Below, one piece after another: positions 50,112 through 59,771 of a DNA stretch of 64,000 nt. Source of the DNA: Baekduia alba (GTDB taxonomy: Bacteria > Actinomycetota > Thermoleophilia > Solirubrobacterales > Solirubrobacteraceae); assembly GCF_028416635.1 (NCBI RefSeq), contig NZ_CP114013.1:1860001-1924000 (forward strand), written 5' to 3'. A program made the position numbers and the translations under genes. Every line of letters begins with the position of its first letter. Positions within the stretch are counted from its first letter, which is position 1. Under the pieces are notes generated by a model, which was not told the DNA's origin, made no database searches, and saw only the letters and a program-made list of their open reading frames with translations.

Positions 50112-50636
50112 ATGGCAGCTGAGACCACCGACTTCACCACCGACCAGCGGGCGCGCGAGGCCACCGGCGCGCACGCCTACGGCCGCTACCTCGAGGAGTT
50201 CGAGGTCGGGGCGGTCTACAAGCACTGGCCCGCGAAGACGGTCACCGAGTCCGACGACCACCTCTTCTGCCTCATCACGATGAACCACCACCCGCTGCAC
50301 ATCAACGACGTGTACGCGGGCAAGAGCCAGCAGGGCCGCAACGTCGTGGTCGGCCCGCTCGTCTACAGCCTCGCGCTGGGCATGAGCGTCTCCGACGTCT
50401 CGGGCAAGGCCATCGCGAACCTCGCCACCGAGGAGCTCTCGCACCCGGCGCCCGTCTTCCACGGCGACACGCTCTTCGTCGAGTCCGAGGTCCTGGAGAA
50501 GAAGGAGTCGCGCTCCAAGCTGGACCGCGGCACGGTCAAGGTCCACACGCGCGTCTTCAACCAGGACGGCACGCTCGTCGCCGAGTTCAAGCGCCTCGTG
50601 CTCGTCCCGCGCAAGACGCCGGGCGACGCGGCCTAG
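50112..50636 (+). CDS. MaoC-family mesaconyl-CoA hydratase-like protein
   Basis: A 174-residue single hot-dog-fold hydratase. GRYLEEFEVGAVYKHWPAKT leads into ESDDHLFCLITMNHHPLHIN, where the Asp...His pattern (D-x4-H in MaoC) gives the catalytic pair, then GPLVYSLALGMSVSDVSGKA and ELSHPAPVFHGDTLFVESEV. The NHHPLH variant and size are typical of the Mch-like group hydrating mesaconyl-CoA to beta-methylmalyl-CoA, the substrate of the CitE-family enzyme two genes away. Other enoyl-CoA specificities are possible. GAGGAG precedes the ATG by about nine bases, a clear Shine-Dalgarno. Confidence 0.8.
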   Translation: MAAETTDFTTDQRAREATGAHAYGRYLEEFEVGAVYKHWPAKTVTESDDHLFCLITMNHHPLHINDVYAGKSQQGRNVVVGPLVYSLALGMSVSDVSGKAIANLATEELSHPAPVFHGDTLFVESEVLEKKESRSKLDRGTVKVHTRVFNQDGTLVAEFKRLVLVPRKTPGDAA

Positions 50637-50640
50637 CACC

Positions 50641-50674
50641 CGACGGTTGGGGGGTGAACTCCCCCCAACCGTCG
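50641..50674 (+). terminator. Strong terminator hairpin after the MaoC gene
   Basis: Perfect 14-bp arms CGACGGTTGGGGGG and CCCCCCAACCGTCG around a TGAACT loop, starting four bases after the MaoC stop. It separates the MaoC transcription unit from pckG. Confidence 0.7.
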
Positions 50675-50810
50675 CTACAGACCCACCATTGGTTCAGCAA
50701 GACCTGACGTCTTCCGGTAGCCCGACCGGGTAGCTTTCTGGAATGCGTACCGAGGTGGGCCGTCGTCCCCTTTCGCCCGCCTCCTTGAATCCGAATACCG
50801 AGGAAGTGAC

Positions 50811-52610
50811 GTGAGCATCACGGTTCCGACGAAGAACGCCAGGCTGACGGCGTGGGTGGAGGAGATCGCCACCCTGACCCAGCCCGACGAGATCCACTGG
50901 TGTGATGGCTCGGCGGAGGAGTACGACCGCCTCTGCCAGCAGCTCGTGGATGCTGGGACGTTCAAGCGCCTCAGCGACGCCAAGCGGCCGAACTCCTACC
51001 TGGCGTGGTCGGACCCGAGCGACGTCGCTCGCGTCGAGGACCGCACCTTCATCTGCTCCGAGGACGAGCAGGACGCGGGCCCGACCAACAACTGGCGGGC
51101 GCCGGCCGAGATGCGCGGCACGATGAACGACCTGTTCTCGGGCTGCATGCGCGGACGCACCATGTACGTCGTCCCGTTCTCGATGGGCCCGCTGGGCTCC
51201 GACAAGTCGCACGTCGGCGTCGAGATCACCGATTCGCCCTACGTCGTCGTCTCGATGCGGATCATGACCCGCATGGGCACCGGCGCCCTCGACGTCCTGG
51301 GCGCCGAAGGCGACTTCGTCCCGTGCGTCCACTCGATCGGCGCACCGCTGGCCGACGGCGAGGAGGACGTGCCGTGGCCCACCAACGCCGAGGTCAAGTA
51401 CATCGTCCACTACCCCGAGAGCCGTGAGATCTGGTCCTACGGCTCGGGCTACGGCGGCAACGCGCTGCTGGGCAAGAAGTGCTTCGCGCTGCGGATCGCG
51501 TCGATCATGGCCCGCGACGAGGGCTGGATGGCCGAGCACATGCTCATCCTCAAGCTCACGTCGCCCGAGGGCGAGGTCAAGTTCGTCACGGGCGCCTTCC
51601 CGAGCGCGTGCGGCAAGACCAACCTCGCGCTGATGGTCCCGACCATCGAGGGCTGGAAGGTCGAGACGATCGGCGACGACATCGCCTGGATGAAGTACGA
51701 CGACGAGGGCCGCCTGCGGGCGATCAACCCGGAGTACGGCTTCTTCGGCGTCGCGCCGGGCACCGGCTACGCCAACACGCCGAACGCGATGGCCGCGCTC
51801 GAGAAGGGCGCGATCTACACCAACACGGCGCTCACCGACGACGGCGACACGTGGTGGGAGGGGATGACCAAGGACGTCCCCGAGCACCTGGTCGACTGGC
51901 ACGGCGAGGACTGGACCCCGGACGCCGACCATCCGGCGGCCCACCCGAACTCGCGGTTCACCGTCCCCGCGACGCAGGTCCCGTCGATGGCCCCCGAGTG
52001 GGAGGACCCCGCCGGCGTGCCGATCGACGCGTTCCTGTTCGGCGGCCGCCGCGCGTCGGTGGTCCCGCTGGTCCGTGAGGCGTTCGACTGGGAGCACGGC
52101 GTGTTCCTCGGCGCGACGATGAGCTCCGAGATGACCGCGGCCGCGTTCGGCACGGTCGGCCAGCTGCGCTTCGACCCGTTCGCGATGCTGCCGTTCTGCG
52201 GCTACAACATGGCGTCGTACTTCGAGCACTGGCTGGACATCGGCCAGCGGGCCGGGGCCAAGCCGCCGCGGATCTTCTACGTCAACTGGTTCCGCAAGGG
52301 CGCCGACGGCAAGTTCCTGTGGCCGGGCTTCGGCGACAACTCCCGCGTGCTGGAGTGGGTCTTCCGCCGCGTCGAGGGCAAGGTCGACGCCGACGAGACG
52401 CCGATCGGCCTCGTGCCCAAGCAGGGCGACCTGGACGTCGCGGGCCTCGACATCACCGACGAGGCGCTGGCCGAGGTCCTGTCGGTCGACGTCGCCGCGC
52501 TGCGCGACGAGCTGCCCCAGGTCAAGGAGCACCTGGCGAAGTTCGGCGACGACCTGCCCGCGCCGGTGCGCGCGCAGTTCGAGGCGCTCGAGCAGCGCCT
52601 GGGCACCTGA
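50811..52610 (+). CDS. pckG: Phosphoenolpyruvate carboxykinase (GTP)
   Basis: A 599-residue GTP-dependent PEPCK that interconverts oxaloacetate and phosphoenolpyruvate, the first committed step of gluconeogenesis. [18 protein letters not shown], the kinase-1a loop [16 protein letters not shown] with the reactive cysteine, and [20 protein letters not shown] (metal site) are present. So are [17 protein letters not shown] and [19 protein letters not shown]. Full length. The GTG start has GAGGAA upstream. It sits between two terminator hairpins, so it is monocistronic. Placed after malyl-CoA and mesaconyl-CoA functions, it would draw C4 acids into sugar synthesis. Confidence 0.97.
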   Translation: MSITVPTKNARLTAWVEEIATLTQPDEIHWCDGSAEEYDRLCQQLVDAGTFKRLSDAKRPNSYLAWSDPSDVARVEDRTFICSEDEQDAGPTNNWRAPAEMRGTMNDLFSGCMRGRTMYVVPFSMGPLGSDKSHVGVEITDSPYVVVSMRIMTRMGTGALDVLGAEGDFVPCVHSIGAPLADGEEDVPWPTNAEVKYIVHYPESREIWSYGSGYGGNALLGKKCFALRIASIMARDEGWMAEHMLILKLTSPEGEVKFVTGAFPSACGKTNLALMVPTIEGWKVETIGDDIAWMKYDDEGRLRAINPEYGFFGVAPGTGYANTPNAMAALEKGAIYTNTALTDDGDTWWEGMTKDVPEHLVDWHGEDWTPDADHPAAHPNSRFTVPATQVPSMAPEWEDPAGVPIDAFLFGGRRASVVPLVREAFDWEHGVFLGATMSSEMTAAAFGTVGQLRFDPFAMLPFCGYNMASYFEHWLDIGQRAGAKPPRIFYVNWFRKGADGKFLWPGFGDNSRVLEWVFRRVEGKVDADETPIGLVPKQGDLDVAGLDITDEALAEVLSVDVAALRDELPQVKEHLAKFGDDLPAPVRAQFEALEQRLGT

Positions 52611-52631
52611 CGCCCGGCCTCGCCTAGGCAT

Positions 52632-52660
52632 CGCGGGATCGCCCTCCGGGCGATCCCGCG
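52632..52660 (+). terminator. Terminator hairpin after pckG
   Basis: Perfect 13-bp arms CGCGGGATCGCCC and GGGCGATCCCGCG with a TCC loop, 22 bases after the pckG stop, in a 145-base space before the large glutamate dehydrogenase gene. Confidence 0.65.
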
Positions 52661-52755
52661 CCGTCTGCGGGCCGGACGTCGCTTGCGACAGGTCGGCCCG
52701 CCGGCGCGGCGCCCTTCGGACGTTCTGCGGCCGGCCGGCGGGGTAGGTTCTCCAC

Positions 52756-55700
52756 GTGTCCGTTCAGGAGGAGTCGGCCGGGGTCGCCGACGCGGTGGTC
52801 GCCCTCGCCCGCGAGCGCGAGGGGGAGACGCTCGCGCGCTTCGCCGCCGCGTACCTGCGCCGCGCGCCGGGCGCCAACGCCGCGCTCGACGACGCCGGCG
52901 AGGACGCCGAGACGCTGCTCGCCGAGGTCCGCGGCGCGTTCGGGCTGGCCGACGCGCGCGACGGCGCGATCGCGGGCGTCCGCGCGTTCACGCCCACCCG
53001 CGCCGAGCACGGCTACGAGACGCACGGCTCGGTGCTGGAGACCAACACCGACGACCTGCCGTTCCTGGTGGACTCGATCAACGCGGAGCTGGTCGCGCGC
53101 GGGCTGCGGGTCGTGCGCGTCACGCATCCGATCGTCGGCGTCAAGCGGGACGCGCACGGCGCCATCGCGTCGATCGAGCACCCGCGCGACGCGCCGCGCG
53201 AGTCGGTCATGCACTTCGAGCTCGACCGCCGGATGGCGCCCGAGGAGCTCGCCGACCTCGAGGACGCCGCGCGCCACGTGCTGGCGACCGTCCGCGCGAT
53301 CGTCGACGACTTCGGCCACCTCGAAGCCGCGCTGGACCGCCTCGCCCAGATCGTCGTCGCCGGCCAGGACCGCGTGCGCGACCACGAGGACGCCGACCCC
53401 GAGGAGCTGACCGCGTTCCTGCGCTGGGTCGGCGAGCACCACTTCGTCTTCCTCGGCTTCCACGAGGACGAGCGGGACGCCGACGGCCGGCTGCGGGGCG
53501 TGGACGGCAGCGGCCTCGGCCTGCTGCGCGACGCGCGGGAGGCCGGCGAGCTGCGCGTCCTGGCCCACGACCCGCCGGCGGCCAACCCGGAGGCCGACAG
53601 CGGCGCGACGGTCCTGGAGATCACCAAGACCCACGCGCTGTCGCCCGTGCACCGGCGCGAGCCGATGAACGTGCTGATCGCCCGCCGCTTCGACGCCGAG
53701 GGCCACGTCGTCGCCGAGGCGCGGTTGTTGGGGTTGTTCACCTCGCGCGCGTATGCCGAGCCGGCGTCGACCACGCCGCTGCTGCGCGACAAGCTGCGCC
53801 GGATCCTCGACGCCGAGGACCTGATCGACGGCTCGCACGACTCCAAGGCCGCGATCGCGCTCTTCGACGGCTTCCCCAAGGGCGAGCTGTTCGGCGCGCC
53901 GGTCGAGGACCTGCGGACCCAGATCGCGGCGCTGCTGTCGCTGCGCGCCGACGAGGTCCGGCTCCTGGGCCGCCGCTCCCGCGACGGGCGCGGCGCGGCG
54001 CTGGTGGCCGCGCTGCCGCGCGAGCGCTACAGCGCGACGCTGCGCGAGCGGCTGCGCGGGATGGTCGCCTCCGCCTACGGCACCGAGGTCGTCGAGCAGC
54101 ACGAGGTCTTCGGCGAGGACGACCGCGTCACCCTGCACCTGACCGTCCGGGCGGGCGGCGGGCTGCCCGACGTCGACGTCGGCGAGCTCGAGCGCCGGCT
54201 GGTGCTGGAGGCGCGCACGTGGCGCGACCGCGTCGGCGCCGCGCTCGTGCACCGCCACGGCGCCGAGCGCGGCCGGATGCTCGCCGCGCGCTGGCTCAAG
54301 CGCCTGCCGGAGTCCTACCGCGCGGCGGTCGAGCCGCTCGTCGCCGCCGAGGACGTCGACCGCTTCGAGGCGCTGGCGACCGGCCGCGCCGGCTTCCTGG
54401 TGGGGCTCCAGGACGAGCGCGGGGCGGGTGGGAACGGGCTCACGCGCCGCACGCGCGTGGCCTTCTACCGCCGCGGGCCGAAGATCGAGCTGTCGCAGGC
54501 GACGCCGATGCTGGAGCACCTGGGGCTGCGCGTCATCGAGGAGGTCCCGGCGCGCCTGCACGGCGACGACGAGCTGTGGCTGCAGGCCTTCGGGGTGCTC
54601 GGCGAAGGCGACCGGCCGCTGGCGCTGGGCGACGTCGCCGGGCGCGTCGCCGAGTCGCTGGAGGCCGTCTGGCGCGGCGAGACCGAGAGCGACTCGCTGA
54701 ACCGCCTGGTCGTCAGCGGGGGCCTGCGGTGGCCGCAGGTCCAGGTTCTGCGCGCCTACCGCCGCTACCGCCAGCGCATCGGCTCGCGCTACACGGAGTC
54801 CTTCCAGAACGACGTGATCGCCGCCAACCCGGAGATCACCGCCAAGCAGATCCGGCTGTTCGAGCTGCGCTTCGCGACCGACGATCGCGGCGGCGACGAC
54901 GCCGCCGAGGCGGCGCTGCGCGAGGAGATCCGCGCCAACCTCGACGACGTCGCGCTGCTCGACCACGACCGGATCCTGCGCAACCAGCTCGGGCTGATCG
55001 ACGCGACGGTCCGGACCAACGTCTTCAAGGACGGCCGCGACGCGATGGCCTTCAAGCTGCGCTCCGCCGAGGTCCCGGCGATCCCGCAGCCCGCGCCGCT
55101 GTTCGAGATCTACGTCTACGCGCCCGACATGGAGGGCATCCACCTGCGCGGCGGCAGGATCGCCCGCGGCGGCATTCGCTGGTCGGACCGGATGGACTAC
55201 CGCACCGAGGTCTTCGGGCTGATGCGCGCGCAGATGACCAAGAACGCGGTCATCGTCCCGGCCGGCGCCAAGGGCGGGTTCTTCCTCAAGGACCGGCCCG
55301 ACGACCCGGCCAAGCTGCGCACCGAGGTCAAGCGCCAGTACGTGCGCTACATCGAGGCGCTGCTCGACGTCACCGACGACCTCGCCGACGACGGCGCGAC
55401 GGTCTCGCCGTCCGGCGTGCGCGTCCACGACGAGCAGGACTCCTACTTCGTCGTCGCCGCCGACAAGGGCACCGCGACGTTCAGCGACACGGCCAACGCC
55501 GTCGCGATGCGGCGCGGGTTCTGGCTGGGCGACGCGTTCGCGTCGGGCGGCTCGACCGGCTACGACCACAAGGGTCTCGGGATCACCGCGAAGGGCGCGT
55601 GGGAGTCGGTCAAGCGCCACTTCCGCGAGGTCGGCGTCGACCCCGAGCGCGACGTGGTCCGGACCGTCGGCGTCGGCGACATGTCGGGCGACGTGTTCGG

Positions 55701-57564
55701 CAACGGCATGTTGTTGTCGCGGTCGCTCAAGCTCGTCGCGGCCTACGACCACCGCCACGTCTTCCTCGACCCCGATCCGGACCCGGAGCGCTCGTTCGGC
55801 GAGCGCGAGCGGCTGTTCCAGATGAGCGGGTCGTCGTGGGACGACTACTCGCGCGACGTGCTCTCCGACGGCGGCGGCGTCTTCAGCCGCAACGCCAAGC
55901 GGATCCCGCTGACGCCGCAGATCCGCCGCGCCCTGGACGTCGAGGACGAGGCGCTGGCGCCGACCGACCTCATCCGCGCGATCCTGCGCGCGCCCGTCGA
56001 CCTGCTGTGGAACGGTGGGATCGGGACGGTCGTCAAGGCCTCGACCGAGTCCGACGCCGAAGCGCGCGACCGCTCCAGCGACGCGATCCGCGTGGACGGC
56101 CGCGAGGTGCGCGCACGGGTCGTGGGGGAGGGCGGGAACCTCGGCTTCACCCAGCGCGCGCGGATCGAGTACGCGTCGGTCGGCGGCCACGGCGGCGACG
56201 GCGGGCTGATCAACGCCGACTTCATCGACAACTCCGCCGGCGTCGACTGCTCCGACCACGAGGTCAACCTGAAGATCCTGCTCGACCTCGCGGTGCGCCG
56301 CGGCGAGCTGGACCGCGAGGACCGCGACGACCTGCTGGCCGAGGTCACCGAGGATGTCGTACAACACGTGTTGTATGACTCGTTCCTGCAGGCGCAGATC
56401 CTGTCGCAGGAGGTGCGCTCGTCGGCCACGCGGGTCTTCGCCTACGAGGACCTGATGGCCGCGCTGGAGGGTGCGAAGATCCTGCGCCGCCGCGACGAGG
56501 CGCTGCCGGGGTCAGACGAGATGGCCGAGCGCCGGCGCAGCGGGCGCGGGCTGGTCCGGCCCGAGCTGTCGGTGCTGGTGGCCTACGCCAAGCGGCTGCT
56601 GACCGACGCGCTGCTGGAGTCCGACCTGCCCGACGAGGCGGCCTTCGACCATGACGTCCGCACGTACTTCCCGCAGCCGGTCGTCGCTCAGTTCGGGCAC
56701 CTGATCGGCGAGCACCCGCTGCGGCGCGAGCTGGTCGCGACGCTCGCCGCCAACGACGTGGTCGACGCGCTCGGCCCGACGTTCGTGTCCGGCCTGACCG
56801 GCGAGCTGGGCGCCGAGCCGGCCGAGGTCGTCCGCGCGTTCCGGATCGCGCGCGAGGTCACCGGCGCGACGCAGCGCTGGCTGGAGATCGAGGGCGTCGT
56901 GCAGCAGCTCGACGCCGACACCGCGTGGCTCCTGCTCGACGGCGTCGACGATCTCGTCGCCGGCGTCGCCCGCTGGTACCTGCTGCACGCGCCGGGCGCC
57001 GACGTCGAGGCGACGGTCGCCGCCGCCGGCGACGCGTTCGTCACGCTCGCCGAGGCGCTGCCGAACCTGCGCTCCGACGCGTGGCGCGAGGAGCACGAGC
57101 GGGTCGCGGTCGAGCTGGCCGACACGGGCGTGCCCGACCCCATCGCGCGCCGCCACGCCTTCCAGCGCGCGCTGCGCCACGCGCCGGACATCGTCTTCGT
57201 CGCCGGTGCGACCGAGCGCGACGTCGTCGAGGTCGCCGCCACGTTCTTCGACCTCGGCGAGCGGCTGGGGCTGGAGTGGCTGGAGCTGGAGGTGCTGGCG
57301 CTGCCGGCCGCGACGCGCGTCCAGCGCTGGGCGCAGCAGGCGCTGCTCGACGACGTGCTCGACGCGCGCCGGGTCCTGTCGCAGAAGGCGCTGGAGGAGG
57401 CGCCGGACGCGGCGCCGGCCGAGGCGGTCGAGGCGTTCCTGGAGGCGCGCGAGGCGCCGCGCCGCCGGCTGACCGCGGTCGCGCGGGCGCTGCGGATGGA
57501 GGGCGACGGCGACCTCGCCGGCCTGACGCTCGCGATCCGGCACCTGCGAGGATTGGCGGGGTGA
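52756..57564 (+). CDS. gdhB: Large NAD-specific glutamate dehydrogenase (180-kDa class)
   Basis: A 1602-residue enzyme of the L-180 class that oxidatively deaminates glutamate to 2-oxoglutarate. The long N-terminal region (ETNTDDLPFLVDSINAELVA) carries ACT-like regulatory modules. The catalytic core around residues 790-1200 has RGGIRWSDRMDYRTEVFGLM, KNAVIVPAGAKGGFFLKD with the catalytic lysine region, GDMSGDVFGNGMLLSRSLKL and VVGEGGNLGFTQRARIEYA. A helical C-terminal domain follows. TAGGTT ends 6 bases before the GTG. The NUDIX gene overlaps its stop. It feeds glutamate carbon into the TCA cycle. Confidence 0.95.
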   Translation: MSVQEESAGVADAVVALAREREGETLARFAAAYLRRAPGANAALDDAGEDAETLLAEVRGAFGLADARDGAIAGVRAFTPTRAEHGYETHGSVLETNTDDLPFLVDSINAELVARGLRVVRVTHPIVGVKRDAHGAIASIEHPRDAPRESVMHFELDRRMAPEELADLEDAARHVLATVRAIVDDFGHLEAALDRLAQIVVAGQDRVRDHEDADPEELTAFLRWVGEHHFVFLGFHEDERDADGRLRGVDGSGLGLLRDAREAGELRVLAHDPPAANPEADSGATVLEITKTHALSPVHRREPMNVLIARRFDAEGHVVAEARLLGLFTSRAYAEPASTTPLLRDKLRRILDAEDLIDGSHDSKAAIALFDGFPKGELFGAPVEDLRTQIAALLSLRADEVRLLGRRSRDGRGAALVAALPRERYSATLRERLRGMVASAYGTEVVEQHEVFGEDDRVTLHLTVRAGGGLPDVDVGELERRLVLEARTWRDRVGAALVHRHGAERGRMLAARWLKRLPESYRAAVEPLVAAEDVDRFEALATGRAGFLVGLQDERGAGGNGLTRRTRVAFYRRGPKIELSQATPMLEHLGLRVIEEVPARLHGDDELWLQAFGVLGEGDRPLALGDVAGRVAESLEAVWRGETESDSLNRLVVSGGLRWPQVQVLRAYRRYRQRIGSRYTESFQNDVIAANPEITAKQIRLFELRFATDDRGGDDAAEAALREEIRANLDDVALLDHDRILRNQLGLIDATVRTNVFKDGRDAMAFKLRSAEVPAIPQPAPLFEIYVYAPDMEGIHLRGGRIARGGIRWSDRMDYRTEVFGLMRAQMTKNAVIVPAGAKGGFFLKDRPDDPAKLRTEVKRQYVRYIEALLDVTDDLADDGATVSPSGVRVHDEQDSYFVVAADKGTATFSDTANAVAMRRGFWLGDAFASGGSTGYDHKGLGITAKGAWESVKRHFREVGVDPERDVVRTVGVGDMSGDVFGNGMLLSRSLKLVAAYDHRHVFLDPDPDPERSFGERERLFQMSGSSWDDYSRDVLSDGGGVFSRNAKRIPLTPQIRRALDVEDEALAPTDLIRAILRAPVDLLWNGGIGTVVKASTESDAEARDRSSDAIRVDGREVRARVVGEGGNLGFTQRARIEYASVGGHGGDGGLINADFIDNSAGVDCSDHEVNLKILLDLAVRRGELDREDRDDLLAEVTEDVVQHVLYDSFLQAQILSQEVRSSATRVFAYEDLMAALEGAKILRRRDEALPGSDEMAERRRSGRGLVRPELSVLVAYAKRLLTDALLESDLPDEAAFDHDVRTYFPQPVVAQFGHLIGEHPLRRELVATLAANDVVDALGPTFVSGLTGELGAEPAEVVRAFRIAREVTGATQRWLEIEGVVQQLDADTAWLLLDGVDDLVAGVARWYLLHAPGADVEATVAAAGDAFVTLAEALPNLRSDAWREEHERVAVELADTGVPDPIARRHAFQRALRHAPDIVFVAGATERDVVEVAATFFDLGERLGLEWLELEVLALPAATRVQRWAQQALLDDVLDARRVLSQKALEEAPDAAPAEAVEAFLEAREAPRRRLTAVARALRMEGDGDLAGLTLAIRHLRGLAG

Positions 57565-58130
57565 CCGAGAACGGGCCCGCCCACCCGCGGGATCCGGGTC
57601 AGCTGCGCGTGACGGCGTCGCGCACCGTCTACGAGAACCACTGGATGCGCGTGCGGGAGGACGAGACGCTCCTCCCCGACGGCCGGCCGGGGCTGTACGC
57701 GGTGATCGAGAAGCCGCCGGCGGCGGCGATCGTCGCGCGCGACGGCGACTGGGTGTGGCTGGTCCAGCAGTGGCGCCATCCGGTGCAGGCGCGGTTCTGG
57801 GAGGTGCCCCAGGGCGCCTGGCACCACGCGCCCGACGCGGCGGCCGAGGACGTCGCCCGCGGCGAGCTGGCCGAGGAGACCGGGCTGCGCGCGGGTCGGA
57901 TCGAGCGCCTGGCGCGGCTGTACTTCGCCTACGGGATGTCGGACCAGTCCTTCGACGTGTGGCTGGCGACCGACCTGACGCAGGGCGAGCAGGCGCTGGA
58001 GGAGACCGAGCAGGGCCTCGTCGTCGGCCGCCATCGCGTCGACGACGTGGCCGGCATGGTCACCTCCGGCCAGATCGCGGACTCGGGCTCGGTCGCGGCG
58101 CTGGGGCTGGCCGGGCTGCTGCGCGGCTAG
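57561..58130 (+). CDS. NUDIX hydrolase, ADP-ribose-pyrophosphatase-like
   Basis: A 189-residue NUDIX protein. TVYENHWMRVREDETLLPDG and VWLVQQWRHPVQARFWEVPQ lead to the box GAWHHAPDAAAEDVARGELA with EETGL, slightly degenerate at the R-E-U position (RGEL). Downstream YFAYGMSDQSFDVWLATDL resembles ADP-ribose and nucleoside-diphosphate-sugar pyrophosphatases. The GTG overlaps the GDH stop as GTGA, so the two are cotranslated; an NAD-derived substrate is a reasonable guess. The stop shares CTAG with the GGDEF gene. Confidence 0.85.
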   Translation: MTENGPAHPRDPGQLRVTASRTVYENHWMRVREDETLLPDGRPGLYAVIEKPPAAAIVARDGDWVWLVQQWRHPVQARFWEVPQGAWHHAPDAAAEDVARGELAEETGLRAGRIERLARLYFAYGMSDQSFDVWLATDLTQGEQALEETEQGLVVGRHRVDDVAGMVTSGQIADSGSVAALGLAGLLRG

Positions 58131-59068
58131 GCGGCGTCGGCGACGCCGCGCACCACCACCGGCTTGGCCGCTACGACGCGGTCGCGGCCGCCGTTCTTGG
58201 CCGCGTAGAGCGCGACGTCGGCGCGGCCGATCAGCGCCTCGCCGGTCTCCTCGCCCGTCCACGGCGCCCAGCCGAAGGAGGCCGACACGTCGAGCTCGAG
58301 CAGGCCGTGGACGTTGACCGGGCGCTCGGCGACGGCCTCGCGCAGGCGCTCGCAGACGCCGCCCGCGTCCGGTGAGTCGGGCAGCAGCAGCAGGAACTCC
58401 TCGCCGCCCCAGCGCGCCGCGAGGTCCTCCTCGCGCAGGCCGGCGGCCAGGCGCACGGCGATCTCGCGCAGCACGGCGTCGCCGGCGGCGTGGCCGTGGA
58501 GGTCGTTGACGGCCTTGAAGCGGTCGACGTCGACGAGCACGGCGCTCAGCGTCCGGCGGTGGCGGCGGGCGCTGGCGATCGTCGCGCGCAGCACGTCGTC
58601 GGCGTGGCGGCGGTTGGCCAGGCCGGTCAGGACGTCGGTGCGCGCGAGCTGCTCGAGCTCGGCGTTGCGGCGCGCGAGCTCGTCGTGCAGCGTGCGCAGG
58701 CGCAGCGCGGTCCGGATCCGGGCGACGAGCTCCACCGGGTCGACGGGCTTGCGGACGTAGTCGTGGGCGCCGCGCTCCAGGCCCTCGGCCAGGTCGCGCG
58801 CGTCGGTGTGGCCGGTGACGAACACGACGGGCACGTCGGCGGTGTGCGGGTCGGCGCGCAGCGCGTCGAGCACGGCGAGCCCGTCCATGCCCTCCATCTC
58901 GCGCGCCATCAGCAGCACGGACGGGTCCTCGGTCCGCGCCCTGTGCAGCGCGGAGGCGCCGTCGGCCGCCTCCAGCACCGTGTAGCCGGTGGCCCTCAGG
59001 ACGTCGCCGATCATCCGCCGCAGCAGGGCGGAGTCCTCAGCGACGAGGATGCGGGACGCGGACTCCAT
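58127..59068 (-). CDS. Diguanylate cyclase with degenerate receiver domain
   Basis: A 313-residue REC-GGDEF protein. The receiver (residues 5-125) keeps the acidic pair (VAEDSALLRR), the VTGHTD switch threonine and the KPVDP lysine. However, the strand carrying the phospho-aspartate reads VLLMAREMEGMDGL, putting alanine (A55) where aspartate is expected, so classical phosphorylation is not possible. The GGDEF domain has DVLTGLANRRHADDVLRATI, VDVDRFKAVNDLHGHAAGD and RWGGEEFLLLLPD, the active GG(E)EF signature. It should make cyclic di-GMP. A PilZ receptor gene lies 1.4 kb away. Confidence 0.9.
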   Translation of the reverse strand: MESASRILVAEDSALLRRMIGDVLRATGYTVLEAADGASALHRARTEDPSVLLMAREMEGMDGLAVLDALRADPHTADVPVVFVTGHTDARDLAEGLERGAHDYVRKPVDPVELVARIRTALRLRTLHDELARRNAELEQLARTDVLTGLANRRHADDVLRATIASARRHRRTLSAVLVDVDRFKAVNDLHGHAAGDAVLREIAVRLAAGLREEDLAARWGGEEFLLLLPDSPDAGGVCERLREAVAERPVNVHGLLELDVSASFGWAPWTGEETGEALIGRADVALYAAKNGGRDRVVAAKPVVVRGVADAA

Positions 59069-59150
59069 TCGCCTACGATGTTCGGCACGAAGTGCCTGGT
59101 TCTGGAGCTTTGGGGCCCCCGAATCGAGGGAGGGTCCAGTGGCCGCCGGG

Positions 59151-59714
59151 TCAGTGGCGATCCTCGGCCGCGGCGGGCGGCCGGGACTCCTCGGCCAGCG
59201 ACGTGATCGTCAGGTGGCCGCGCGCGGCCACCTCGAGCACCTCGGTGGCCTCCTCGATGTTGCGCGCGTAGAGCTCGACGAGCAGGTGGACGACGATCCG
59301 GTTGGCGTCCTCGTGCTTGTGGAAGCGGACGTGCGTGAAGAACTCACGCGTGCCGTGGTCGCCGAACGCGGCGTAGGAGAGCGCGTCCCCCGCCTCGGGG
59401 CCGGAGCACGTCTCGACGTCGTCGGCGTCGACCGTCACGGTGCAGGACGCCACCCACGGCGTGCCGGCGATCATGCGCTCCCAGCGGTCTTCGACCGCCT
59501 CGACGCGGCCGTTGGCGAACGTCAGGTGCGGCTGGTCGTGCATGCACTCCAGGCACTGCACGACGGCCTCCTGCAGCTCGTCGACGACGTCGGCGCGCTC
59601 GCCGGTCTGCGGGTCGATGCGGTGGATGCCCTCGTAGTGCACCTGCACCTCGAGGTCCTGCGACCAGCAGCGGTAGCACCGCAGCCAGGGGTGAGCGCCC
59701 ATCAGATCTCCCAT
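59151..59714 (-). CDS. Hypothetical protein with two CxxC pairs
   Basis: A 187-residue protein starting MGDLMGAHPWLRCYRCWSQD and later VVQCLECMHDQP. The two C-x2-C knuckles about 40 residues apart could bind zinc. The remainder is acidic with VRFHKHEDANRIVVHLLVEL in an alternating strand pattern. No family recognised. TATCCT ends 8 bases before the ATG, within the space shared with the divergent mobA gene. The stop lies 82 bases from the GGDEF start in the same direction, so the two are separate or loosely linked. Confidence 0.7.
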   Translation of the reverse strand: MGDLMGAHPWLRCYRCWSQDLEVQVHYEGIHRIDPQTGERADVVDELQEAVVQCLECMHDQPHLTFANGRVEAVEDRWERMIAGTPWVASCTVTVDADDVETCSGPEAGDALSYAAFGDHGTREFFTHVRFHKHEDANRIVVHLLVELYARNIEEATEVLEVAARGHLTITSLAEESRPPAAAEDRH

Positions 59715-59771
59715 GGCCGCTCAGGATAGAAGTTCCGTAAGCGCCGGCCGGGGCGGTAGGGTCGCGCGGTC

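Noticed and set aside
45569-50122. A 1517-codon plus-strand frame across the CoA ligase, CitE and protease genes
   Set aside because: It runs antisense through three or four recognisable genes and shows no family motif.
52624-56367. A 1247-codon open frame antisense to the large glutamate dehydrogenase
   Set aside because: The plus strand encodes a conserved full-length enzyme in this stretch; the antisense product has only Arg/Val/Asp-rich filler and no domain.
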